A DNA stretch of 34,555 bases from Candidatus Rokubacteria bacterium 13_2_20CM_69_15_1. GTDB lineage: Bacteria > Methylomirabilota > Methylomirabilia > Rokubacteriales > CSP1-6. The notes under the pieces were generated by a model, which did no database searches, had not been told where the DNA came from, and worked only from the letters and a program-made list of their open reading frames with translations. The position numbers and the translations under genes are program-made. Numbering within the stretch: position 1 is the first letter of the stretch; each line of letters opens with the position of its first letter. Of this stretch, positions 9,608-18,796 are shown piece by piece. Where the stretch lies: positions 1 through 34,555 of the forward strand of contig MNCR01000071.1 in NCBI GenBank assembly GCA_001914535.1, given 5' to 3'.

Positions 9608-10432
9608 CTATCGGCGCCGGCGATCCTCGACCCGGGCGAGGAAGTCGAGGACGGTGCGGTTCCATGCGTCGGGCTGGTCGCGGTTGGCGAAGTGGCTCGC
9701 CGGGGTCAGGACCACCAGCTTCGAGCCGCGGATCTTCCGGTGCATGACCCGCATCGGCGCCAGCGACGGATCGCGGTCGCCCCCCACCAGGAGCACGGGC
9801 ATCCGGAGCTTCGGCAGCTCGTCGGTGATGTGATCCATCGCGAGCAGCGCGCGAAGCGAGTTCGCGTAACCGATCGGCGCGAGCCGTCGATACTCCTCGT
9901 AGAACTCCGCCTTCGCCCCGGGGTCGAGGGCGAGCCGCTCGGAGACGTTCGGATTCTCGGCCATCGCGAACTCCGCCATCGCGTCCATGCCCTGCGTCAG
10001 CGTGATCTCGATCGAGCGCGCGCGCATGACGACGTTCTGCCAGGAGAGCGGCAGCCCGCTCGCCGACGACGAGTTGGTGACGACCAGCGACCTCGCGCGG
10101 GCGGGGAACCTGAGCGCGAAGCGCGTCGCGATCCCGGCGCCGAGCGAGAGCCCGCCGACATGAGCCTGCCGGAGACCGAGGTGGTCGAGCACGGCCTTGA
10201 GATCGAGCGCCCAGCGCTGGAACGAGTACTTCGCGGGGTCCTCCGGGCTGTCCGAGCGCGCGTGGCCCCGTGGCTCCCAGAGGATCAGCCGGTGCCGGGC
10301 GGCGAGCCCGGGGACGTTGAGGTCCCACATCGTCGCGTTGCCGCCGATGCCGTAGGCGAGCACGAGCGGGGTGCCGCGGCCGTGCTCCTCGTAGTAGAGC
10401 CGGACCCGGTCGTCGGCCCTCAGATAGGGCAT
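9608..10432 (-). CDS. Alpha/beta-fold hydrolase
   Basis: This 274-residue protein has the alpha/beta hydrolase layout: LVLAYGIGGNATMW (oxyanion-hole strand), LILWEPRGHARSD, nucleophile elbow GGLSLGAG with Ser96, an acidic residue in LLVGGDRDPS, and the final His in TPASHFANRDQP. The triad is complete. It resembles the 3-oxoadipate enol-lactonase group, but the substrate is uncertain. It lies upstream of, and is probably cotranscribed with, the sigma54 regulator. Its ATG has no Shine-Dalgarno sequence, and a TAAGAT box lies exactly 7 nt upstream. It is divergent from the hcr/box operon, so the two may be co-regulated from 10433-10543. Confidence 0.88.
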   Translation of the reverse strand: MPYLRADDRVRLYYEEHGRGTPLVLAYGIGGNATMWDLNVPGLAARHRLILWEPRGHARSDSPEDPAKYSFQRWALDLKAVLDHLGLRQAHVGGLSLGAGIATRFALRFPARARSLVVTNSSSASGLPLSWQNVVMRARSIEITLTQGMDAMAEFAMAENPNVSERLALDPGAKAEFYEEYRRLAPIGYANSLRALLAMDHITDELPKLRMPVLLVGGDRDPSLAPMRVMHRKIRGSKLVVLTPASHFANRDQPDAWNRTVLDFLARVEDRRRR

Positions 10433-10439
10433 GGTCGAT

Positions 10440-10445
10440 ATCTTA
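10440..10445 (-). promoter_or_regulatory. -10 box for a probably leaderless hydrolase mRNA
   Basis: On the minus strand TAAGAT ends 7 nt before the ATG at 10432, placing the transcription start at the start codon itself. No ribosome-binding sequence lies in between and no clear -35 is seen. Same spacing as the MFS gene's TATTCT box. Confidence 0.4.
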
Positions 10446-10464
10446 GCCGAGGGCCTCTTCCCGC

Positions 10465-10494
10465 TTGACAGTCTGCGGCACGGTTCAGTATTTT
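10465..10494 (+). promoter_or_regulatory. Sigma70-type promoter of the hcr/box operon
   Basis: A perfect TTGACA at 10465-10470 is followed 18 bp later by TATTTT at 10489-10494, in an AT-rich patch that stands out from the surrounding GC-rich DNA. The predicted transcript begins near 10501, giving a leader of about 43 nt with AGGAG at 10534-10538 before the hcrC ATG. The -10 box lies inside an imperfect inverted repeat, GTTCA (10483-10487) and TGAAC (10495-10499). Confidence 0.6.
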
Positions 10495-10503
10495 TGAACT
10501 GCT

Positions 10504-10520
10504 GTTAATCCCTGATTAAC
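10504..10520. promoter_or_regulatory. Perfect palindrome, candidate operator of the hcr/box operon
   Basis: GTTAATC (10504-10510), a CCT spacer, and GATTAAC (10514-10520) form a perfect 7-bp inverted repeat starting about 3 nt past the predicted transcription start. That is a classic repressor position. A second inverted repeat (10483-10499) covers the -10 box. The likely local regulator is the XRE-cupin protein at 14641; that link is inference. Confidence 0.55.
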
Positions 10521-10543
10521 CCCTCCCTGGGGCAGGAGTGCTC

Positions 10544-11020
10544 ATGAAGGCCCGGCTCTCCCTGACCGTCAACGGCGAGACCCACGACATCCTCGTGCCC
10601 GTGCACAAGACGCTCCTCGAGGTGCTGCGGGAGGACCTGGGTCTCACGGGGACGAAGCACGGCTGCGAGCTCGGCGAGTGCGGCACCTGCACCGTCCTCG
10701 TGAACGGCGAACCCGTGCTCTCGTGCCTGGCGCTTCCCGCCGATCTCGCGGACGCGGAGATCACGACGGTGGAAGGCATGGCGGAGGGTGGGCGCCTCCA
10801 CCCGCTCCAGCAGGCGTTCGCGGAGCTCGGCGCCGCCCAGTGCGGCTACTGCACGCCGGGCATCCTCCTCACCGCTCAGGCGCTCCTCGCCGACCGGCCG
10901 AGCCCGACGCGCCAGGAGGTCAAGGAAGCCCTCGCGGGCAACCTCTGCCGCTGCACCGGCTACACGAAGATCCTCGACGCCGTCGAGTTGGCCGCGCTGC
11001 GCATGGGAGCTCCACGATGA
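10544..11020 (+). CDS. hcrC: 4-hydroxybenzoyl-CoA reductase, [2Fe-2S] subunit
   Basis: This 158-residue small subunit of a xanthine-oxidase-family enzyme passes electrons between the flavin subunit and the molybdenum site. The N-terminal ferredoxin domain binds one [2Fe-2S] through C41, C46, C49 (CELGECGTC) and C61. The C-terminal helical domain binds the second through C100, C103 (CGYC) and C135, C137 (CRC). The ATG at 10544 has AGGAG 5 nt upstream; a GTG at 10538 overlaps that ribosome site and is rejected. It overlaps hcrA by ATGA. The assignment to HcrC rather than CoxS or XdhC rests on the neighbouring hcrB. Confidence 0.88.
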   Translation: MKARLSLTVNGETHDILVPVHKTLLEVLREDLGLTGTKHGCELGECGTCTVLVNGEPVLSCLALPADLADAEITTVEGMAEGGRLHPLQQAFAELGAAQCGYCTPGILLTAQALLADRPSPTRQEVKEALAGNLCRCTGYTKILDAVELAALRMGAPR

Positions 11021-13551
11021 GCGTGGAATCGGGCGGTTCGAGCGCGGGCTCCGCCCGCGCCACCGACGGCGGGAGGTTCGGAAGGGGGGCAGAGCCCCCC
11101 TCCGAGGGCAAGCACGAGTTCGCGGTCATCGGCCGGCCCCTCCCGAAGATCGACGCCTGGGCGAAGGTGACCGGAGAGACCAGGTACGCCGACGACTTCT
11201 TCCTCCCGCGCATGGCGTACGGCAGGCTCCTGCGCTCTCCGCACGCCCACGCCCGAATCCGCTCCATCGACGCCACGCGGGCGCGCGCGCTGCCGGGCGT
11301 GTACGCGGTGATCACGGGGGCGGACCTGCCGCGCGTGAAGTTCGGCATCCTTCCCGTCTCGCAGGACGAGGAGGCGCTCTGCACCGAGAAGGTCCGCATG
11401 GTGGGCGACGCCGTGGCCGCGGTCGCCGCGGTGGACGAGGAGACGGCCGACCACGCCTGCCGGTTGATCGACGTGGAGTACGAGCCCTTGCGCGCGCTCA
11501 TGTCGATCGAGGAGTCGCTCGCGCATCCCGAGGTGCGCATCCACGAGTACGGCGACGGGCCCAACGTTCACAAGAACGTCGCCCTCCAGTTCGGCGACGT
11601 CGAGGCGGCGTTTGCGCGCGCGGACCTGGTCCGCGAGGACGTGTTCTTCTACGAGGGCAACACGCATCTCCCGATGGAGCAGCACGCGGCGGTGGCGTCC
11701 GCGGGCCCGGACGGCAAGCTCACGCTCTGGTCCTCGACCCAAACGCCGCACTACGTGCACCGGCTCCTCGCGAAAATCTTAGAGATGCCGGCGGCGCATA
11801 TCCGCGTCGTCGCCACGCCTGTGGGCGGCGGCTTCGGCGGCAAGCTCGACCCGTTCGCCCACGAGATCGCGGCGTGCCGCCTCTCGCAGCTCACCGGGCG
11901 CCCGGTGAAGATCGCGTGCACCCGCGAGGAAGTCTTCTACATCCACCGCGGGCGCCATCCGGTGCTCATGTGGATCAAGACCGGCTTCACGAAGCACGGC
12001 GAGATCACCGGCTGCCACCTCCGAACCTGGCTCGACGGCGGCGCGTATGGCTCCTACGGCGTGGCGTCGACCTTCTACACGGGCGTCATCAACCCCGTCA
12101 CGTACAAGATCCCCGTCTACAAGTTCGAGGGCGCGCGCGTCTTCACCAACAAGCCGCCCTGCGGCCCCAAGCGCGGCCACGGCACGCCGCAGCCGCGCTT
12201 CGCGCTCGAGTGCCAGATCGATAAGGCCGCCGAACAGCTCGGCCTCGACCCGGCCGAGATGCGCAAGCGCATCCTCGCCGAGCCCTTCACCAAGACGGCC
12301 AACCACCTCACGGTCACGACGATCGGGCTTGGCGAGTGCATCGACCGCGTGGTCGAGGCCTCGGGCTGGCGCGCTAAGTGGGGTGGCTGGCGATCTCAAT
12401 CGGAGGGGGCCTCGGCGGCCCCGTCCGACAACAGGCGCCGAGGGGTCGGGATCGCCTGCTCGGCCTACCTCACGGGTGCGGGCACCGCCGTCTACTGGAA
12501 CAGCATGCCTCACTCGGGCGTGATCGTGCGCGCCGACCGGAGCGGCGGCGTTGCGGTTCTCTGTGGGGCGACCGACATCGGCCAGGGCTCGGACTCGATC
12601 CTCGCGTACCTGCCGGCGGAGATCCTCGGGATCGACCCGAAGGACGTCCACGTCCACCCCGCCGACACGAGCCTCACGCCCGTGGACCTCGGCTCCTACT
12701 CCTCGCGCGTGACGCTCATGTGCGGCATGGCGGCGATCCAGGCCAGCCAGCGGCTCCGGGAGGTCGTCGCGCGGGCGGTCGCGCGGAAGCTCGAGGTGGA
12801 TCCCGGCGCGCTGGCGTTCCGCGAGCGCAAGGTGGGCGTCCCCGACGACTGGGAGAAGGCGGTGGACTTCGCCCAGGCGGTCGAGCTGGCGGAGGCGATG
12901 CACGGCGTGCTCGCGTTCGCGGGCTCGTACGCGCCGCCGAAGCGGGCGGGGAAGTACAAGGGAGGGGGCGTGGGTCCGTCGCCGTGCTATTCGTATTCGG
13001 CGTGTGTCGTGGAGCTGAGCGTCGACGAAGAAACGGGCGAGATCGAGCTGCACGACGTGTGGATCGGACACGATATTGGCCGCGCGCTGAATCCGCTGCT
13101 CGTCGAGGGGCAGGTCGAAGGCTCGGTGTACATGGGCATCGGCGAGGCCCTCATGGAGGGCCAGGTCTTCCGCAACGGCGTCCACAAGCAGCCGTCGCTC
13201 CTCGAGTACAAGAGCCCGACGACGCTCGAGACGCCGGAGATCCACACCTTCCTCGTCGAGACGGACGACCCGGAGGGGCCGTTCGGCGCGAAGGAGGCTG
13301 GGCAGGGGCCGCTCTTGCCCGTCATCCCTGCGATCGCCAACGCGGTCTACCACGCCGTGGGCGTGCGCTGCGACGAGGTCCCGATCACGCCCGAGATGAT
13401 CCTGAAAGGGCTCGAGCTCCGGCGCCGGGGTAAGGCCGCGCGCGTCGGGCCCGAACGGATCCCGCGCTTCACGTTCAAGGAGCCCGTGGTGGTCGAATCG
13501 GCGTTCGGCCAGCCCGCCGACGCCATCGCCGTGAGACCCTTCGCGCAATGA
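11017..13551 (+). CDS. hcrA: 4-hydroxybenzoyl-CoA reductase, molybdopterin subunit
   Basis: This 844-residue large subunit binds the molybdenum cofactor and carries the active site. Landmarks are GRPLPKIDAWAKVTGETRYA (conserved start, near residue 40), GGGFGGKLDPFAHEIA, RPVKIACTREEVF, GATDIGQGSDSILAYL and, near the C-terminus, GPFGAKEAGQGPLLPVIPAI. In that last motif most family members have the catalytic Glu (as in KxxGE); here it is Gln763. The protein is longer than typical HcrA, partly because two palindromic repeats are read through in frame: residues about 8-30 and 462-471 are low-complexity and repeat-encoded. The ATG at 11017 overlaps the hcrC stop. HcrA is preferred over a CO dehydrogenase because of the 4Fe-4S-bearing partner HcrB and the box genes downstream. 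Confidence 0.85.
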   Translation: MSVESGGSSAGSARATDGGRFGRGAEPPSEGKHEFAVIGRPLPKIDAWAKVTGETRYADDFFLPRMAYGRLLRSPHAHARIRSIDATRARALPGVYAVITGADLPRVKFGILPVSQDEEALCTEKVRMVGDAVAAVAAVDEETADHACRLIDVEYEPLRALMSIEESLAHPEVRIHEYGDGPNVHKNVALQFGDVEAAFARADLVREDVFFYEGNTHLPMEQHAAVASAGPDGKLTLWSSTQTPHYVHRLLAKILEMPAAHIRVVATPVGGGFGGKLDPFAHEIAACRLSQLTGRPVKIACTREEVFYIHRGRHPVLMWIKTGFTKHGEITGCHLRTWLDGGAYGSYGVASTFYTGVINPVTYKIPVYKFEGARVFTNKPPCGPKRGHGTPQPRFALECQIDKAAEQLGLDPAEMRKRILAEPFTKTANHLTVTTIGLGECIDRVVEASGWRAKWGGWRSQSEGASAAPSDNRRRGVGIACSAYLTGAGTAVYWNSMPHSGVIVRADRSGGVAVLCGATDIGQGSDSILAYLPAEILGIDPKDVHVHPADTSLTPVDLGSYSSRVTLMCGMAAIQASQRLREVVARAVARKLEVDPGALAFRERKVGVPDDWEKAVDFAQAVELAEAMHGVLAFAGSYAPPKRAGKYKGGGVGPSPCYSYSACVVELSVDEETGEIELHDVWIGHDIGRALNPLLVEGQVEGSVYMGIGEALMEGQVFRNGVHKQPSLLEYKSPTTLETPEIHTFLVETDDPEGPFGAKEAGQGPLLPVIPAIANAVYHAVGVRCDEVPITPEMILKGLELRRRGKAARVGPERIPRFTFKEPVVVESAFGQPADAIAVRPFAQ
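11038..11105 (-). repeat. Two-hairpin palindromic repeat inside hcrA (copy B, full)
   Basis: Hairpin 2 pairs 11042-11049 with 11053-11060 (GCGCGGGC/GCCCGCGC, TCC loop). Hairpin 1 pairs 11078-11090 with 11094-11105 (G-run against C-run, with a one-base bulge). It is the reverse-complement arrangement of the intergenic copy at 27789-27862: same two stems, same flanking TTCGA, similar spacer length. It is translated in frame as residues about 8-30 of HcrA, just before the conserved start of the domain. Confidence 0.75.
12400..12428 (+). repeat. Half palindromic repeat inside hcrA (copy C)
   Basis: TCGGAGGGGGCC at 12400-12411 pairs with 12417-12428 with one mismatch. The 29 bases match hairpin 1 of the intergenic copy at 27789-27817 at 27 positions. 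The second hairpin is missing. It is read in frame as residues 462-471, in a stretch where HcrA-like proteins need only a short turn. Confidence 0.7.
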
Positions 13552-13627
13552 GCATTGGCCGGACGCAACCACACGCACCTATGGCAGGCCACCCACCAAA
13601 GGTACCGGCCCCGCGGCTCCCGTTAAG

Positions 13628-14644
13628 ATGATCCGGCTTCCCGCGTTCACGTACCTGGCGCCGCGCACCCTTGACGACGCGGCGGCGGCGATGGCCTCCC
13701 ACGGCGCCGAGGCGATGCTCGTGGCGGGAGGCACCGACCTCTATCCCAACATGAAGCGGCGCCAGTTCGAGCCGACCGTGCTGGTCGGCCTCCGAGCGAT
13801 CCGGGACCTCCAGGGCGTTCGCGGTGGCGCGCGCGACGGGATCACGATCGGCGCCGGCACGACGCTTTCCGCCGTCGCCGCGCACCGCGAGATCATCGCG
13901 CACTACCCGGCGCTCGCGACCGCCGCCGGCCTCGTCTCGTCACCGCAGCTCCGCAACATGGGGACGCTCGGCGGCAACGTCTGCGTGGACACGCGCTGCA
14001 ACTACTACAACCAGTCTTACGAGTGGCGGAAAGCGGTCGGGTTCTGCATGAAGAAGGATGGCGCGATTTGTCTCGTCGCCCCCGGGAGCCCGCGCTGCTG
14101 GGCGGTGTCGTCGTCGGACACGGCGCCGGTCCTCTGGAGTCTCGGTGCCCGCGTGCGGCTCTCCTCGACCGCGGGCGAACGCACGATTCCCGTCGAGGCG
14201 CTCTACCGCGACGACGGCATCGAGTACCTGGCCAAGCAGCCCGGCGAGATCCTCACGGACGTCCTGCTGCCGGCCGCCGACGGCTGGCGCTCCGCCTACC
14301 TGAAGCTCCGTCGGCGCGGTTCCTTCGACTTCCCGGTGCTCGGCGTCGCCGTCGCCCTCCGGATGGACGGGCGCGTCGTCGGCGACGCCCGGATCGTCAT
14401 CGGCGCCGTCGCCTCGCAGCCACGCCCGGCGCCCGCCGCGGCCGCGGCGCTCGTCGGTGAGCGGCTGGGACGCGAGCTGATCACGCGCGTCGCCGACCTC
14501 GCCGCGGGGCCGGCGAAGCCCCTCGACAACACAGACTTCACGCACCCCTACCGGAAGAAGATGACGCGCGTCTTCGTCGCGCGCGCGCTCGCATCCCTGG
14601 CGGGGCTCGAGCCGGCCGGCCGGCCGGCCGAGGAGGTCGCGTGA
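13628..14644 (+). CDS. hcrB: 4-hydroxybenzoyl-CoA reductase, FAD and [4Fe-4S] subunit
   Basis: This 338-residue subunit has the FAD-binding fold of the family: AMLVAGGTDLYPNMKRRQ (residues 29-46), TIGAGTTLSAV and RNMGTLGGNVC. It has an inserted loop with C124, C140, C148 and C157. The spacing (16, 8, 9) is, as I recall it, that of the four [4Fe-4S] ligands in Thauera HcrB, a feature absent from ordinary xanthine-oxidase flavin subunits. This is the best evidence that the complex is a 4-hydroxybenzoyl-CoA reductase. C119 is an extra nearby Cys. A 76-nt gap with no recognisable feature separates it from hcrA, and the ATG has no strong ribosome site. The stop overlaps the GTG of the regulator; CCGG-repeated codons lie just upstream (about 14610-14629). 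Confidence 0.9.
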   Translation: MIRLPAFTYLAPRTLDDAAAAMASHGAEAMLVAGGTDLYPNMKRRQFEPTVLVGLRAIRDLQGVRGGARDGITIGAGTTLSAVAAHREIIAHYPALATAAGLVSSPQLRNMGTLGGNVCVDTRCNYYNQSYEWRKAVGFCMKKDGAICLVAPGSPRCWAVSSSDTAPVLWSLGARVRLSSTAGERTIPVEALYRDDGIEYLAKQPGEILTDVLLPAADGWRSAYLKLRRRGSFDFPVLGVAVALRMDGRVVGDARIVIGAVASQPRPAPAAAAALVGERLGRELITRVADLAAGPAKPLDNTDFTHPYRKKMTRVFVARALASLAGLEPAGRPAEEVA

Positions 14645-15189
14645 CCACGCTCGGCGCGCGCATCAAGGGTCTCCGCGCCGAGCGCGAGCTGCAGCAGCGC
14701 CAGCTCGCCGAGAAGGCGGAGCTCACGCCGAGTATGGTGTCGCAGATCGAGTCCGGGCGGCTCACGCCCTCGCTCCACACGCTCGGCCGGGTCGCCGCGG
14801 CGCTCGGTGTGCCGATCGGCGCGCTGTTCGACGCAGAGCCCTCCGGCTCGATCGTGGTGACCCGCAAGAAGGATTACCCGGTCGTCAGCTTCGACGGCTC
14901 GTCGGAGCACTGGGCCGTGCTGGGCGCCGGGCTTTTCCAGGGCAAGATCCGTGCGGTCGTCTCGACCCTCGGGCCCAAGGAGCGCGGGGTCACGACCGAG
15001 AAGGTCGTCATCAAGCCCGGTCAGATGAAACTCGTCTACGTGATCGACGGCAAGGTGGCTCTGCACTACAACGGCGACCGCCACCTGCTCGAGGCCGGCG
15101 ACAGCGCGCTGCTCGACGGCGGCACGCCGCACGGCTGGGAGAATCTCGGCACGAAGCGGGCCCAGGCGCTCTGGGTCATTCTCGGATAG
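14641..15189 (+). CDS. XRE-family HTH regulator with C-terminal cupin
   Basis: This 182-residue protein has an N-terminal Cro/C1 helix-turn-helix (residues about 5-60; LAEKAELTPSMVSQIESGRL is the recognition region) and a C-terminal cupin (about 105-180; IKPGQMKLVYVIDGKVALHY, then LDGGTPHGWEN). The cupin probably senses a small molecule or CoA ester. The GTG start has AGGAGG 4 nt upstream and overlaps the hcrB stop. Box clusters are usually controlled by BoxR, an XRE fused to a shikimate-kinase-like domain; this protein has a cupin instead. Its place in the operon suggests autoregulation through the palindromes at 10483-10520 (inference). Confidence 0.9.
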   Translation: MTTLGARIKGLRAERELQQRQLAEKAELTPSMVSQIESGRLTPSLHTLGRVAAALGVPIGALFDAEPSGSIVVTRKKDYPVVSFDGSSEHWAVLGAGLFQGKIRAVVSTLGPKERGVTTEKVVIKPGQMKLVYVIDGKVALHYNGDRHLLEAGDSALLDGGTPHGWENLGTKRAQALWVILG

Positions 15190-15213
15190 CCCGGTCGCCC
15201 GGGGGGACAGGAT

Positions 15214-16883
15214 ATGGCTGACAGCGCAACCGTTCGCGTCGACTTCCGGACCGACCCGTCGAGGTACAGGCACTGGAAGCTCGCCTTCGACGGGCCCGTC
15301 GCCACGCTCGCGATGGACGTGCAGGAGGACGGCGGGCTCCGGCCGGGCTACGAGCTCAAGCTCAACTCGTACGACCTGGGCGTGGACATCGAGCTCTACG
15401 ACGCGGTCCAGCGGCTTCGGTTCGAGCACCCCGAGGTCGGCGCGGTCGTGATCACCTCGGGCAAGGAGCGCGTCTTCTGCGCCGGCGCCAACATCCGGAT
15501 GCTCTCCCAGGCGGCGCACGGCTGGAAGGTGAACTTTTGCAAGTTCACCAACGAGACCCGCAACGCGATCGAGGAGGCGACGGCCGAGTCGCGCCAGACT
15601 TACCTCACGGCCGTCAACGGCTCGTGTGCGGGCGGCGGCTACGAGCTGGCGCTCGCGACCGAGTGGATCATCATGGCCGACGACGGCAACACCGCCGTCT
15701 CGCTGCCCGAGGTGCCGCTCCTCGCGGTTCTTCCCGGGACCGGCGGGCTCACGCGGCTCGTGGACAAGCGCCACGTACGCCGCGACCGCGCCGACTTCTT
15801 CTGCACCACCGAGGAAGGCGTCAAGGGCCAGCGCGCCGTCGAGTGGGGGCTGGTGGACGAAGTCGTGCCACGCTCGCGCCTCGCCGAGGTCGTCGCCCAG
15901 CGCGCGCGGGAGTTCGCGGCGCGCACCGGCCGGCCGGCGGGCGCGCGCGGGCTCCGGCTCACGCCGCTCGAGCGGACCATCGCGGGCGACGCGATCCGCT
16001 ACAGCCACGTTGCGTGCGCGATCGACCGGGCGCGCGGGATCGCCGAGATCACGCTGACCGCGCCCGCCGCGCCGCCCCCGGCCGACGCGCGGTCCGTTCA
16101 CGCGCAGGGGAGCGCCTTCTGGCCGTTGGTCCTCGCGCGCGAGCTCGATGACCTCGTCCTCCACCTCCGCACCAACGAGGACGAGGTCGGCCTCTGGGTG
16201 TTCAGGACCGCGGGGCAGTCCAACCTGGTCGAAGCCTACGACCGGCTCCTCGCCGGCCACCGGGACGACTGGCTCGTGCGGGAGATCCGTCTCTACTGGA
16301 AGCGCACGCTCAAGCGCCTCGACGTCACCTCGCGCTCGATGTTCGCGCTGATCGAGCCGGGCTCGTGCTTCGCCGGCTCGCTCCTCGAGCTCGCGCTCGC
16401 CGCGGATCGCGCGTACATGCTGGACGGAGCGCGGCCGGGGGAGCGCCGGCCGCCGGCGACCGTACGCCTGACCGAGATGAACTTCGGTGGCTATCCGATG
16501 CCGAACGGCCTGACGCGCCTCGCGAGCCGGTTCCTCCACGACCCGGGCCGGGTCGAGAAGCTTCGGACGCGCGTCGGCGAAGACCTGGACGCCGCGGCGG
16601 CCGCCGAGGCGGGCCTCGTGACCTTCACGCCCGACGACATCGACTGGGAGGACGAGGTGCGGCAGGCACTCGAGGCGCGCGCGGCCTTCTCGGCCGACGC
16701 GCTCACCGGCATGGAAGCCTCGCTCCGGTTCGGCGGTCCGGAAACGCTCGAGACTAAGATCTTCGGCCGGTTGGCGGCGTGGCAGAACTGGATCTTCCAG
16801 CGTCCAAACGCGGTCGGCCCGAAGGGCGCGCTCGTCGTGTACGGCACCGGCCAGCGAAGCGAGTTCGACCGGAGGAGAGCGTG

Positions 16884-16884
<1 letters not shown>
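15214..16884 (+). CDS. boxC: 2,3-epoxybenzoyl-CoA dihydrolase (benzoyl-CoA-dihydrodiol lyase) BoxC
   Basis: BoxC hydrolyses the ring of 2,3-epoxybenzoyl-CoA, releasing formate and a C6 semialdehyde-CoA. The 556-residue protein has the enlarged crotonase fold expected: LRPGYELKLNSYDLGVDIEL, the oxyanion region KERVFCAGANIRMLSQAAHG (residues about 86-105), YLTAVNGSCAGGGYELALAT, SLPEVPLLAVLPGTGGLTRL and, in the second half, LIEPGSCFAGSLLELALAAD. Length matches known BoxC (about 555). The ATG at 15214 follows a GGGGGGA ribosome site. The stop overlaps the boxB ATG, so the two are coupled. Confidence 0.95.
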
Positions 16885-18302
<1,418 letters not shown>

Positions 18303-18322
18303 GCGGGCCGAGGGAGGCTCTC

Positions 18323-18772
18323 ATGCCGAGGGTGATCACGCCGCGAGAGTTCGGAAAGCCGCTCGGGATGTACTCGCACGGGATGGCGGCCCCGGCCGGT
18401 GAGCTCGTCGTCGTCGCCGGCCAGGTCGGCGCCCGGCGGGCGAGCGAGCTGGCCGGCCCGGACGTCGAGTCGCAGACGAAGCAGGCCTTCGCGAACGTCC
18501 GCAGCGTCGTGGAGGCCGCCGGCTGCTCGATGAAGGACGTCATCCGCCTCCAGACCTTCCTCATCAGCGCGGACGACATCGAGGGCTTCATGAAGGCACG
18601 GCACGAGGTGTTCTCCACGTACTTTCCGGACGGGACGTACCCCCCGAACACGCTGCTGGTCGTCGGCCGGCTCGTTCGCCCCGAGCTCAGGGTCGAGATC
18701 GAGGCGATGGCCGTGCGTCCGCGCGCCGCCACGCGGCGCAAGCCGGCCCCCGGGCGAAAGGTGCGGCGCTAG
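18323..18772 (+). CDS. RidA/YjgF-family protein
   Basis: This 149-residue protein belongs to the RidA (enamine/imine deaminase) superfamily: LVVVAGQVGA, QTKQAFANVRSVVEAAGCSM, DVIRLQTFLISADDIEGFM, and the C-terminal NTLLVVGRLVRPELRVEIEA, which includes the usual active-site Arg region. A basic tail (residues about 132-149) follows. AGGGAGG lies 5 nt before the ATG. Relatives appear in several aromatic-degradation clusters, where they act on reactive enamine or enol intermediates. Which compound it handles here is unknown. Confidence 0.88.
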   Translation: MPRVITPREFGKPLGMYSHGMAAPAGELVVVAGQVGARRASELAGPDVESQTKQAFANVRSVVEAAGCSMKDVIRLQTFLISADDIEGFMKARHEVFSTYFPDGTYPPNTLLVVGRLVRPELRVEIEAMAVRPRAATRRKPAPGRKVRR

Positions 18773-18796
18773 CCTGAGCCACCGGGGGAGCCAGAC

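Noticed and set aside
11779-13578. Long open frame on the minus strand opposite hcrA (and similar ones opposite boxB, hcrB, livH and the kinases)
   Set aside because: Shadow frames of very GC-rich genes; their translations are Arg/Ala/His-rich with no recognisable motif, while the opposite strand encodes clear enzymes.
14610-14629. CCGG tandem repeat at the end of hcrB as a mobile or regulatory repeat
   Set aside because: About five units within coding sequence of a GC-rich genome, encoding ordinary Ala-Gly-Arg-Pro; more likely simple slippage.
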